Of a stretch of 64,000 nucleotides of DNA, positions 36,742 through 48,338 are shown in pieces. Position numbers and translations under genes: made by a program. The DNA lies in the NCBI GenBank assembly GCA_036852015.1, contig JAANDG010000042.1, forward strand, positions 1-64,000, in the 5' to 3' direction. A model generated the notes under the pieces. It was not told the origin of the DNA, ran no database searches, and saw nothing but the letters and a program-made list of their open reading frames with translations. Source of the DNA: Pelodera strongyloides. Lineage: Eukaryota; Nematoda; Chromadorea; Rhabditida; Rhabditidae. Every line of letters begins with the position of its first letter. The first letter of the stretch is position 1.

Positions 36742-39700
36742 TTAGTGAATGTGATTAAGTGCGACTTGTATTTATTTTTCGCAAAATTTTTATTAATTCG
36801 TATCATTAGAGTATATGTTAGTTAATGTGCATTTTCTCATGTGGTGCTTTTCTCTGCGGCAACAACGCGCCCGCCGCGTAGCTTGCCGCAGCAGTTAAGT
36901 TTCACATTAGATAATGTGATTCCCGTGTGATCATTACTGGTTTTTTCGTCAAAATTTGATTATTTCGTATCATTACAGTATTTGTTAGTCAATGTGCATT
37001 TTCTCATGTGGTGGTGCGGCAACAACGCGCCCGCCGCGTAGCTTGCCGCAGCATTTAAATATCACATTAGAGAATTGATTTAGTATCACACGTATTTATT
37101 TTTCGTCAAATTTTAATTATTTCGTATCATTACAGTATATGTTAGTCAATGTGCATTTTCTCATGTGGTGGTTTTCTCTGCGGCAACAACGCGCCCGCCG
37201 CGTAGCTTGCCGCAGCAGTTAAGTTTCACATTAGATAATGTGATTCCCGTGTGATTATTACTGGTTTTTTCGTCAAAATTTGATTATTTCGTATCATTAC
37301 AGTATTTGTTAGTCAATGTGCATTTTCTCATGTGGTGGTGCGGCAACAACGCGCCCGCCGCGTAGCTTGCCGCAGCAGTTAAATATCACATTAGAGAATG
37401 TGATTTAGTATCACACGTATTTATTTTTCGTCAAATTTTAATTATTTCGTATCATTACAGTATATGTTAGTCAATGTGCATTTTCTCATGTGGTGGTTTT
37501 CTCTGCGGCAACAACGCGCCCGCCGCGTAGCTTGCCGCAGCAGTTAAGTATCACATTAGATAATGTGATTCCCGTGTGATTATTACTGGTTTTTTCGTCA
37601 AAATTTGATTATTTCGTATCATTACAGTATTTGTTAGTCAATGTGCATTTTCTCATGTGGTGGTGCGGCAACAACGCGCCCGCCGCGTAGCTTGTCGCAG
37701 CATTTAAATAGCACATCAGAGAATGTGATTCAGTATGACTCTTATTTATTTTTCGTCAAATTTTAATTATTTCGTATCATTACAGTATATGTTAGTCAAT
37801 GTGCATTTTCTCATGTGGTGGTTTTCTCTGCGGCAACAACGCGCCCGCCGCGTAGCTTGCCGCAGCAGTTAAGTATCACATTAGATAATGTGATTCCCGT
37901 GTGATTATTACTGGTTTTTTCGTCAAAATTTGATTATTTCGTATCATTACAGTATTTGTTAGTCAATGTGCATTTTCTCATGTGGTGGTGCGGCAACAAC
38001 GCGCCCGCCGCGTAGCTTGTCGCAGCATTTAAATAGCACATCAGAGAATGTGATTCAGTATGACTCTTATTTATTTTTCGTCAAATTTTAATTATTTCGT
38101 ATCATTACAGTATATGTTAGTCAATGTGCATTTTCTCATGTGGTGGTTTTCTCTGCGGCAACAACGCGCCCGCCGCGTAGCTTGCCGCAGCAGTTAAGTA
38201 TCACATTAGATAATGTGATTCCCGTGTGATTATTACTGGTTTTTTCGTCAAAATTTGATTATTTCGTATCATTACAGTATTTGTTAGTCAATGTGCATTT
38301 TCTCATGTGGTGGTGCGGCAACAACGCGCCCGCCGCGTAGCTTGCCGCAGCAGTTAAATAGCACATTAGAGAATGTGATTTAGTATGACTTTTTTATTTT
38401 TCGTCAAATTTTTTAATTATTTCGTATCATTACAGTATATGTTAGTCAATGTGCATTTTCTCATGTGGTGGCTTTCTCTTTCTCTGCGGCAACAACGTAG
38501 CTCCCGCCGCGTAGCTTGCCGCAGCAGTTAAGTATCACATTAGATAATGTGATTCCCGTGTGAGTTATTACTGGTTTTTTCGTCAAATTTGATTATTTCG
38601 TATCATTACAGTATTTGTTAGTCAATGTGCATTTTCTCATGTGGTGGTGCGGCAACAACGCGCTCGCCGCGTAGCTTGCCGCAGCAGTTAAATACACATT
38701 AGAGAATGTGATTCAGTATCATTATTTATTTTTCGTCAAATTTTAATTATTTCGTATCATTACAGTATATGTTAGTCAATGTGCATTTTCTCATGTGGTG
38801 GTTTTCTCTGCGGCAACAACGCGCCGCCGCGTAGCTTGCCGCAGCAGTTAGTAGCACATTAGATAATGTGATTCCCGTGGATTATTATTTATTTTTCGTC
38901 AATTTAATTATTTCGTATCATTACAGTATTTGTTAGTTAGTGTGCATTTTCTCATGTGGTGGTTTTCTCTGCGGCAACAACGCGCCCGCCGCGTAGCTTG
39001 CCGCAGCAGTTTAAGAGAATGGATTCACACTTTTTTATTTTCGTCACATTTTAATTATTTTGTATTTAGTATATGTTAGTCAATGTGCATTTTCTCATGT
39101 GGTGGTTTTCTCTGCGGCAACATCGCGCTCGCGTGTAGCTTGCCGAGCGTTAGTTAATGTGATTCATTATTATGGTTTTTTCGTCAAAATTTGATTATTT
39201 CGTGGTGGTGGTTCGCCGCGTCTTGCGCAGCATTAATAGCACATTAGAGAATGTGATTCAGTATGACTCTTATTTATTTTTTCGTCATTTTAATTATTTC
39301 GTATCATTACAGTATTTGTTAGTCAATGTGTTTTCTCTGTGGTGGTTTTCTCTGCGGCAACAACGCGCCCGCCGCGTAGCTTGCCGCAGCAGTTAAGCAC
39401 ATTAGATAATGTGATCCCGTGTGATTATTACTGTTTTTTCGTCAAAATTTGATTATTTCATCATTACAGTATTTGTTAGTCAATGTGCATTTTCTCATGT
39501 GGTGTGCGGCAGCGCCCGCCGCGTAGCTTGTCGCAGCATTTAAATAGCACATCAGAGAATGTGATTCAGATGACTCTTATTTTTTTCGTCAAATTTTAAT
39601 TATTTAGATCATTACAGTATGTTAGTCAATGTTTCTAAGGTGGTTTTTCTCTGCGGCAACAACGCTTTGCCGCAGCAGTTAAGTATCACATTAGATAATG

Positions 39701-41265
39701 TGATTCCCGTGTGATTATTACTGGTTTTGTCAAAATTTGATTATTTCGTATCATTACAGTATTGTTAGTCAATGTGATTTTCTCATGTAAACAACGCGCT
39801 CGCCGTGTAGCTTGCCGCAGCAGTTAAATATCACATTAGAGAATGTGATTTAGTATCACACGTATTTATTTTTCGTCAAATTTTAATTATTTCGTATCAT
39901 TACAGTATATGTTAGTCAATGTGCATTTTCTCATGTGGTGGCTTTCTCTGCGGCAACAACGCGTCCGCCGCGTAGCTTGCCGCAGCAGTTAAGTATCACA
40001 TTAGATACTGTGATTCCCGTGTGATTATTACTGGTTTTTTCGTCAACATTTGATTATTTCGTATCATTACAGTATTTGTTAGTCAATGTGCATTTTCTCA
40101 TGTGGTGGTGCGGCAACGCGCCCGCCGCGTAGCTTGCTGCAGCAGTTAAATAGCACATTAGAGAATGTGATTCAGTATGACTCTTATTTATTTTTCGTCA
40201 AATTTTAATTATTTCGTATCATTACAGTATATGTTAGTCAATGTGCATTTTCTCATGTGGTGGTTTTCTCTGCGGCAACAACGCGCCCGCCGCGTAGCTT
40301 TCTTACAGCGTCAGTTTCGTATCATTTCAATTGTTAGTCGTCTCAGTAAGTTGTAGCATTTAGTAAGTATCACATTAGATAATGTGATTCCCGTGTGATC
40401 ATTACTTACTTTTCGTCAAATTTTAATTGTTTCGTATCATTTCAGCATTGTTAGTTAATGTACATTTTCTCACGTGGTGGTTTTCTCTGCGGCAACAACG
40501 CGCCCGCCGCGTAGCTTGCCGCAGCAGTTTAGTAGCAGTTTAGTAAGTATCACATTAGATAATGTGATTCCCGTGTGATCATTACTTACTTTTCGTCAAA
40601 TTTTAATTGTTTCGTATCATTTCAGCATTGTTAGTTAATGTACATTTTCTCACGTGGTGGTTTTCTCTGCGGCAACAACGCGCCCGCCGCGTAGCTTGCC
40701 GCAGCAGTTTAGTAGCAGTTTAGTAAGTATCACATTAGATATGTGATTCCCGTGTGATCATTACTTTTTTCGTCAATTTTTAATTGTTTCGTATCATTTC
40801 AGCATTGTTAGTTAATGTACATTTTCACGTGGTGGTTTTCTCTGCGGCAACAACGCGCCCGCCGCGTAGCTTGCCGCAGCAGTTTAGTAGCAGTTTAGTA
40901 AGTATCACATTAGATAATGTGATTCCCGTGTGATCATTACTTACTTTTCGTCAAATTTTAATTGTTTCGTATCATTTCAGCATTGTTAGTTAATGTACAT
41001 TTTCTCACGTAGTGGTTTTCTCTGCGGCAACAACGCGCCCGCCGCGTAGCTTGCCGCAGCATTTTAGTAGCAGTTTTAAGTCATCACTTAGATAATGTGA
41101 TTCCGTGTGTCATTACTTACTTTTCGTCAAATTTTAATTGTTTCGTATCATTTCAGCATTGTTAGTTAATGTACATTTTCTCACGTGGTGGTTTTCTCTG
41201 CGGCAACAACGCGCCCGCCGCGTAGCTTGCCGCAGCAGTTTAGTAGCACATTACAGAATGGGATT
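36742..41265. repeat. Tandem satellite, about 28 units, each with two conserved dyads
   Basis: Left part (to about 38.9 kb): alternating units of 158 and 167 bp, a 325-bp dimer. Centre (38.9-39.8 kb): many short deletions. Right part (40.35-41.25 kb): a 175-180-bp subfamily with TTTAGTAGCAG insertions. Every full unit has (i) a 34-nt GC-rich hairpin: stem GCGGCAA/TTGCCGC, internal loop CA/AGC, stem ACGCG/CGCGT, loop CCCGC; and (ii) about 11 nt later a 20-nt dyad ATCACATTA-GA-TAATGTGAT (or ATCACATT-AGAG-AATGTGAT). Between them are AT-rich blocks such as TTAGTCAATGTGCATTTTCT and TTATTTCGTATCATTACAG. Hairpin starts lie near 36856, 37014, 37180, 37340, 37505 and so on to 41200. Open frames inside are artefacts of the periodicity. 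It is not a CRISPR array: there are no unique spacers. Confidence 0.95.
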
Positions 41266-41763
41266 CAGTGTGACCATTGCTTGTTCAACCTTTCCTCATG
41301 TTGATGCATACATTTTACGCATTCGTAAATATATATTTCTTCGTCAAAGTTATGTATATGAAATGTATATGGTTGTTCACATGTGGTTTCACATATATAT
41401 GGAAGTCACTGGCTTCAACACCTCGTCGGTACGTTTCAAACAAAAAATAAATAGCCACTTTGGTCGAAACATTACTGTCTGCGTGTTAGCATAAATCAAA
41501 ATTACATCCAAGATCAAATGAGTGGTAAATGTAAGGTAAGATCCCTTTGGGAGTTACCCTTAGTGTTGACATCACAACACTGAGGAAACTTGACCAGTGC
41601 GCGGCCTACACTGGGCCCGAACGCCTCGCACATAAATGAGAAGGTGGCACGAGAAACATGCGCGTGGGTAAGGCGGTAAAGTTGCCGCTTGCACGCCTTT
41701 CACACAAACGCCATTACGCCTCGGGCTTCTCGCGTGCAAACTCAATGAAGACAGTTGGCGTAG

Positions 41764-41839
41764 TTCCAATCTACGGTAAGTTTTCATATACTTGGAAGCA
41801 AAAATCGGCAATTTTTGCCATACATTGAAACCCCATAAA
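41764..41839. mobile_element. Right-end fragment of the 33278-33728 element family
   Basis: CCAATCTACGGTAA...CTTGGAAGCAAAAATCGGCA...CCATACATTGAAACC matches 33657-33722 with few differences. No left end is present nearby, so this is a truncated copy. Confidence 0.75.
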
Positions 41840-43525
41840 CGTCGTTCCCGAGTAGCCGACACTTTTTTTACTACAATGGTAATTTTGAGTGCCGTTTTTT
41901 TTAACTACAATAGTAATTTTGAGCGTTTCTGGTCCTCCTATATCCTTCAATAACGATATATGCGTGATTGTTTTATTTTTTATTTGACTATTTAATGACC
42001 GCTTGTTGACCACGCCGTGGCCAAGTTTCTCAAAAACCGTCGTCAACTGTACATGTTCACCAAATGGTCAGTGTACGGACACCAATTTTTTTTTGGTGGA
42101 GACTATGTCGATGTTTGATCCGTTTGCCACACAGCAGAGCCCTCAATCACCGTAGAACTCTTACAATTAGCAGTAAACGTAAATGTCGCTCTATGTTCAC
42201 ATACGAACCGCGAAGTCTCGCGCAGTTATTGCATACACTAAAAGGGAAGGAATTCAGCGTTCAAAATACATTTCAAAGGACGGCCTGCTCTAATAGTATA
42301 ATTTCTTACTATGGAAGCCGATAAACATTCCAAATCTCGAGTGTGACTCGACTTGGACCAAATAGCTAGGCTTCAAAAGACGCGTTACAGATGCGCATCT
42401 GAACACGTGTAAACATTTGATTGTGATCTTTTTGATCCTTTGTCTTGCGCGACACAGAAAACGACAGAAGTACGCACCAAAAGGCACCATTTTATAAACT
42501 CAGCATAACGATTATAATGCCCGCTGAAGATGAGCTTAGTTATCGTCTTCACATCGAATTGTTTTCAGGAGTCAGCTAATAAAACTCTCTCCCAAGTTAA
42601 ATAGTTGCATTTTATGAATAAACAATACACATTTATTGATTAATTTCCACTACATTCCCCGTTGTATTTTTATCCTAATAATTTGTCATTGTCGAAGATC
42701 GATTAGGACTTGTAAGTACTTTCCTCCAATGTTCCCACAGATGTTTTCCATATTCGGTTTAAGGGGTTCTGCTAAAGTACTGTTTAGAAATAGCACACGT
42801 ATCTAAGAGACGCCGACCATCGGTCCACATCTGTACAGTCTTCCACAGGCATCAAAAACTTCCATAAATCCTAAAATTGATTAAATTTCACTTTGGTTTT
42901 TAAGATTTTTCTCCTGAAGTTTCTGATGCATAAATTCCGTAGATCTCTAATCGATTAGGAACCAAGCGGTAACTCGTCCAATACTTGCACGGTGCCATAA
43001 CCACTTTGAAGTTTGCCCAGTAAAAAATTACCAATAACGTCATATTTTTTGTGGAAACCAATAATTAATAATACAATATTTTAACCATTGTAAATAAAAC
43101 AAATATCCAAAAATCGACATACAATCAGAATTGTTTCTTGATTTTTTTCTTGATGACTGGCAAACCTTTTTCCAAGTCATTAGAAGGTTGCTTATTTTTT
43201 TTATTATATTTCAAGTATTGCGTTTATAGTTTTTGAAAAGTCGTGCTTTGTCCAAAAAAAGATGAGTTGTTATTGGTATGAGAATTCTTCAATCTTTAAA
43301 GGACATTTTTTCAATTTCATCAGGTTTTTTTCCCGTGTCCGAAGCGAGATGAAATTCCCTCATCTACTATTCAAATTTCACATAATGCTGCTTGTTTCGC
43401 ACCGTGTATCTTTTGATTACTTTTATTCTCTATATTTATATTTAAGAATATAATGTCTTTTTATTTTACTTATAGTATTTATTGTCTATATCCTTTAGCT
43501 TTTGCATACATATCTTAGCTTATTT

Positions 43526-43551
43526 AATATATATGTATATATATATATATT
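43526..43551. repeat. AT dinucleotide microsatellite
   Basis: About 26 nt of TA/TG alternation within AT-rich DNA. Confidence 0.8.
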
Positions 43552-44591
43552 ACTCTCAACTGATTTTTTTTACGTATTTCGGGAGATGATGTATTATTCT
43601 GAAAACTTGATTTGAAATTCTTCTTCAATCTGCTTACTCATGCGGCCCAGATAGATATATCATGATTAAGAGAAAATATAATTATAAATGCAAAAACCGG
43701 TGATTGTTCGTAAAATCAATTTCCCTTTGGTTTAAATGAGTTTGATATTTGAAATGAAACAACTAACAACGTACATTGATACTTACCAATGTCGTTGTCT
43801 GAGAAGCCTTCGCCTGTATATTTTATTTTATTTTGAACAATCAACTATCTTTATTTATCAGTTTGCCTATTTACCTACGTGTGTAATTCTATGCGTCTTG
43901 CAAGCTGAACGTTTGCGTTAATGTACTGAATGTATTTGAAGATAAAGTTGTCTTACGTTCTTGTTAATATGTATTTGTCCTTACTGACATCTCAAGGGTT
44001 TGTTCCTTTATGAATCAGTTCAAACTTCAAGCCTTAGCTAACCCATAAACATATTCTATTATATTAAACGTTAAATGTGTATTAAATGTTTATTAGACTC
44101 CTATAAATAATTCATTTTCGTCTTTTTATCGTTGAAATCAAATAGTTCTCTGCATTGTTTTTCGTGCTCATCTGTTCTCTATTAATGTAAGAACAATTCA
44201 AGGGCAACCGTCTAACTTCGTGTGTGATTTTTCGTTTTCTTTATGAAAACTAAATATTGCCATTTTGTGTTTTCTCTCTTTTCATGTTAATTTACATTTG
44301 CTACTGCTTTTCGTTTTCTAAATAAAGAGTTTAATATATATTTCGCTTTGCCCAATTGGCAACGAATCCTTTTTGTATTTACAATAACGCCATTTTTCGA
44401 CGAATTAGCCCTTTCCAGAATCCAACTATTATTCTGCATCAATGTAAATAGATTAGGAAGAACCCTTCTGATTTGGATCATGGTTACCACGCGTATCAAC
44501 CTCGAGTTGTTCTTTATTTCTCAAAAATGGAACTGTAACCTTTTCTGCCCCTGTCACTGTTTTTTTCATTTACTTTCTTCTTCACGAGAGT

Positions 44592-45077
44592 TTGTCCTCA
44601 ATTTGTGCTAAATTTAAACATGTGTTCATGAAATATGAACTATTACAGGTCAAATCCGGTTATTCTTTTAACGCGTGTGCATTCAGTAAAGTATTTGAAC
44701 GCATTATTGCTCACCACACTCTGACTATCTCCCCTAAAATTACCTTACGTTTGATATTGTCGCAATTGATAAACTCCGTTATAAACAGGAACAAAATTAT
44801 ATTAGCGTACACATCCTTGCTTTCTTCACACAGTTTCTTCCTGATCGAAACTAATTTCATAAGGATCAAAAGCATCAAATACATACAAATGTCTGACAGA
44901 CGTGGCCTTATGTATTTTTATTTTTCATATGCAAATGATTATTTTCTATCGCCTCTTCCTAATTCGTACAAATACAACACCTCATGTTTCATTTTAAGTT
45001 ATCTTCTTAAATATTGTTCTGAAATGTGGAATCCTAATGATGCATCGCCCAAGTCACTAGAAAAAGCTTACAATTAG
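44592..45077 (+). CDS. Hypothetical 161-codon open frame
   Basis: The longest uninterrupted ATG-to-stop frame in the window, in a stretch of roughly two-thirds A+T. Rich in Ile, Ser, Phe and Tyr. The string SKVFERII recalls a piece common in non-LTR reverse transcriptases, but no RT catalytic motif (YADD-like) or other RT block follows, so I do not call it one. No signal peptide or clear membrane pattern. It may be a chance frame or a decayed element remnant. Confidence 0.22.
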   Translation: MSSICAKFKHVFMKYELLQVKSGYSFNACAFSKVFERIIAHHTLTISPKITLRLILSQLINSVINRNKIILAYTSLLSSHSFFLIETNFIRIKSIKYIQMSDRRGLMYFYFSYANDYFLSPLPNSYKYNTSCFILSYLLKYCSEMWNPNDASPKSLEKAYN

Positions 45078-45978
45078 GGAACTTTCACAAGTATAAAACA
45101 CTTGAATGTTTATTTGTTTATTAAATACATACACCAAAAGGTGTGCATCCGAGGATGAAAGTTAAAAACGAACAGACAAACGGAAACAGATGACCGATTT
45201 GATTAGCAATGAGATTTGACCTTCTGCATTTGGAATATTGTTGCAAAGGAATAAATCCAGCATTTTTTGTTTGAGCAAACTTTGAATCAATCCCTTTAGC
45301 AAATAATGTGATTTCCATGTTACCTTAAAAAATGAGCCACATTCACGAACAATGTTTAGGAAATAAGTAGACATATTACTACCTTATTGGGACCTAGAAA
45401 CAAACGTTGAAAACTAGACAACAGAAAGTTAAACCCAGATAAACCGTGAATACCCTCCACCCGCAGGAAACCGAATGCGATACACTGAAATACCACTGAA
45501 CCGCAAATGGTTGTTATTGAGAGGTTAATAGACTGGGCTTACTTACTTGCGCTTTCATATTTAGTCCAATTCATGCACAATTGCTGTCGTCACTGCAAAC
45601 ACATACGCTGAGCATCGGCTGTAACGCAAAAAATAAGAAAAGAAAGTTTTTTTATCACGCTAATGTGGAAGACCATTCGTCAAATAATGTCCAATTCTGC
45701 AAAAAAAAGTCGTTCGACCCCACCTTCGCATCAGAATTCCTTTGTTCTATACTGGCAGGTATTGGAGTCTGCCCAGCCAGGTAGCCATTGTTCTTCGGGA
45801 ATCTGAAGCTAGAGGTTCCCAATGTGTTGCATCCGTTTTTATCAGTTCCTGGCCCAATTACTTCACAGTGCACTCAGAAATGCAGATCTTTATATACACC
45901 TACACAGATGCACTGTATAATACACATGAACATGTTCCTATTACTGTGTAAACCTTATCCTAAAGTCCGTACTATAGC

Positions 45979-46014
45979 GACAATACACATACCTTTGAAG
46001 GTATGTGTATTGTC
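45979..46014. repeat. Perfect 36-nt palindrome (16-nt arms, TTGA loop)
   Basis: GACAATACACATACCT, then TTGA, then AGGTATGTGTATTGTC. The arms match without mismatch. It could form a hairpin in RNA or a cruciform in DNA. It is shorter than a typical miRNA precursor. Confidence 0.85.
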
Positions 46015-46256
46015 ATATTTTATTATATTCGTGAAATAATACCTCTTACTATGTGCTTTTAGTAGAGTTCACTTTTTTTATTTTCCTTCTTACCTATTTC
46101 CAAATGAACACAGTTTATTGTCTTGAAACAAGCTACATGATGATTATCATTATTCTGTATATGATTATTTTCGAAGAGTGTTAGTCCGCTGTGCTAACCA
46201 AGTAATGGACCTTTCATTCGGAATGAACTCATGATATATGAAATTTTCTATTTTAG

Positions 46257-46442
46257 TTCTACCTAAGCCTGGACGAAATTGTCCCAACCTTTAACCAGCT
46301 GCGGCGAACCAACCCTCGGTGAGTAACTTTAAAAACGAAAATCATTTTTGTGCGGTATTCCGGTCTAACATTTATAAAGATTGTTTGTTTGCAGGTCCAC
46401 GATGGAGGCGAAAATCGCCATCTTATCAGCGCTGGTTCACAG
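46257..46442 (+). CDS. Two-exon gene fragment, unknown family
   Basis: Exon 46257-46318 (after TTTTAG; donor CG|GTGAGT) reads FYLSLDEIVPTFNQLRRTNP. It joins in phase to exon 46395-46442 (after TTTGCAG; donor AG|GTATTC), which reads RSTMEAKIAILSALVH. The good splice sites, in-phase join and protein-like composition suggest real coding exons. A degraded copy of the first lies at 46813-46852, and a copy of the second at 49443-49484. I found neither a start nor the remainder and recognise no family. It may be part of a live gene extending past 48 kb or a relic. Confidence 0.4.
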
Positions 46443-46812
46443 GTATTCAAATTAAATAGTGAAATTTCGTTCTTAGGACTGTTCGCATCGGTTAGGTGGC
46501 ATTTTTAATTGATTGTCTCCTTAGTTCTCGAACAATTGCCTCGATCCAAAACCCATTTCTCTCTACTGCAATACACGTAGATGAAGAACAACTCTCCTGA
46601 ATGAAGAAAGCAACGATATGTATGTTGTACTCTGCATATAAAGATAACTGCACGTAATTCGTTCGCTGGCAGGATATGCCCGGTACGATGTTCTATCTCT
46701 CAACAAACCCCAGGAATTCCTGGACTAAGAGCGTTAATTCACCTTGCTGAATTGCTCAGAGAGTGTTGAAGCTTTAACTCAGAACAAACATTATAGTAAA
46801 ATGTTCTGCTTT

Positions 46813-46852
46813 AGGTCGAACCTACCGCTGCGGCGAGCCAGCCCTTGGTGAG
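46813..46852 (+). pseudogene. Degenerate copy of exon 46257-46318
   Basis: CTGCGGCGAGCCAGCCCT followed by TGGTGAGTAA parallels CTGCGGCGAACCAACCCT followed by CGGTGAGTAA at 46298-46327. The upstream part of the exon is lost. Confidence 0.5.
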
Positions 46853-47187
46853 TAAAAAAAACTTTAAAAATAAAAATCGTTATGTGCAGTAAGTAACCAT
46901 GCCTTGTTCCATTCTGCATATACATAGTAAAACGTAACGTTCATTGTAAGGCATATGTTTTGAAACACAGAGGGAGCGATTCCTTGTAACAGTAAAGCTC
47001 TTTCTTTTAATAGCTTCTAACGCAATAGTTTGTCTCTTGGCGGTCAAAATCACGGTTGTTCGCGATTTCTGCAGAACGTTGACCAGAGGTATGGATTGTA
47101 CCTTTGAAGTAACTAAGCGCGGTTTTAAAAGGGCAGACCCACTTCACGTAGCCCCTATTTTGCATCATTTCATCTGATTCTCAGTGT

Positions 47188-47346
47188 CAAATATAGTAGG
47201 ATGTATTTTTTCTATAATTTTTATGTGCGACATTCACGCAGTTACCAGACAGTCATACCCGACAATCTATCGCAATTGTAACACCCATTCGCGCTTTTTG
47301 GCTGATATGCCATATTGGGCGTGGCAATTGCATCCTACTATATTTG
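47188..47346. mobile_element. Short inverted-repeat element, about 159 bp
   Basis: Terminal inverted repeats CAAATATAGTAGGATG (left) and CATCCTACTATATTTG (right) are perfect over 16 bp. The interior is non-coding, and the size suits a MITE. Confidence 0.65.
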
Positions 47347-47459
47347 CCAGGGAGAATCGTCAATAGAGTGTTCAAAAATAGGAGTTAACCTACTCTAGGA
47401 AAGTCATTTGCGTTTTTCTATAGCAGAAGTCGAGCTTCTCACAAACCTCAGAGCGAAAA

Positions 47460-47680
47460 CTGCATTTCATACCGTAGTGAAATATGGAAGTTATTGGCAA
47501 AACGATATCCCCCAGGTATCAGCCGTGGTAAACAACGCCTGGTCATTCGGTTTTGCTTCTAGTGGCATATTGGCCCTTATTTAATGTTCATAGACGTTGC
47601 TCGTTCGCCAATCCACGGTTCATAACTGAGGATCGAATTTGCCAATAACTTCCACATTTTACTACCGTATGAAATGCGGA
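47460..47680. mobile_element. Inverted-repeat element, copy 1 of a family
   Basis: The left arm CTGCATTTCATACCGTAGTG, continuing AAATATGGAAGTTATTGGCA, pairs with the right arm (reverse complement CCGCATTTCATACGGTAGTA, continuing AAATGTGGAAGTTATTGGCA). A related element with the same terminal sequence and the same internal GAACCGTGG/CCACGGTTC block occurs at 62241-62547. Confidence 0.75.
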
Positions 47681-47883
47681 TGCCGCTATCATAATTGCAA
47701 GAACCTGCAGCTTTATCACAGAGAAAACCGTAATAGCTTTTGTTACGTGGACCGTTAACGGTCAAAAGTAAAGCTGAACATTGTAATATCACCCAAAAGC
47801 CCTTGGCCATACTGCAAATTTTAACTACTCTTGCAGTAAATTATGCTGAGTTTCCAATTTGTTGTTAAAATAAGCTACAATTG

Positions 47884-47915
47884 CAAGTGCCCGTCCGGGA
47901 ACGGAACCCGGGTTT
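47884..47915 (-). pseudogene. tRNA-like half (T-arm plus acceptor strand)
   Basis: The reverse complement contains CCGGGTTCCGTTCCCGG, a 5-bp T-stem with a 7-nt loop, followed by ACGGGCAC, like a tRNA 3' end. The copy at about 51419-51446 has the canonical loop TTCGATT. No matching 5' half, D-arm or anticodon arm is present, so this is a fragment and not a tRNA gene. Confidence 0.45.
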
Positions 47916-48234
47916 TTCTACTGATCCAAAAATGGAACGTTGTAAGGTAACCTTTTTACACAAAGTGATCTTTTCTGAGTACTTTGCTTTTGTTTCTATT
48001 TATGGGCGACGTCGAAAATAGGCTTACGAAACCCTTTTTTTTAATAAACGACAACGACATTGTGGTTCCTAATTATCCAGTAGCTCGGAAGTTTCAAGAA
48101 GCCTCTCAATAAGAATTTTTCACTTTATGTCGGCCTGCTTTCCACAGAAAACGTATTTTTATAAATACCTTATCTTTTTGTTTGTTTGTTTGTCTGCGCA
48201 TTCCGTTTAATATATACGATGTACTATTTTACAG

Positions 48235-48338
48235 AACTCAAACAACGGAACTCATGAGGGAGCAGTGCCTCCTACAGTCATTGCATATCTACTCTTGGTC
48301 CAGGAAGTGGCCAAGCACAAGCATGGAAAGGAGCTGCG
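48235..48338 (+). CDS. Exon-like segment of the unknown family
   Basis: After TTTTACAG and before a GTTAGT donor, one frame reads THEGAVPPTVIAYLLLVQEV followed by AKHKHGKELR, with natural-looking composition. A second frame is also open, and that is the one in phase with the exon ending at 46442, so the connection is unsettled. The duplicate at 51806-51918 has indels that break the frame. Confidence 0.33.

Larger units (their letters stand above)
41266..46256. other. AT-rich region without a supported gene
   Basis: Contains a transposon right-end fragment (41764-41839), an AT dinucleotide tract (43526-43551), one long open frame (44592-45077) and a perfect palindrome (45979-46014). Otherwise no coding exon with splice context was recognised. 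A GC-richer stretch at 41590-41760 is unexplained. Confidence 0.5.

Noticed and set aside
36742..41265. CRISPR-like array
   Set aside because: Units of 158-180 bp repeat in full, with no unique spacers, and the genome is eukaryotic.
39172..41494. Open frames of 74 and 118 codons inside and at the edge of the satellite
   Set aside because: They contain the translated repeat (LRQQRARRVACRSS) that recurs with each unit. They are periodicity artefacts.
44592..45077. A reverse transcriptase fragment, from the string SKVFERII
   Set aside because: No downstream RT motifs and no catalytic Asp pair. A single short string is not sufficient.
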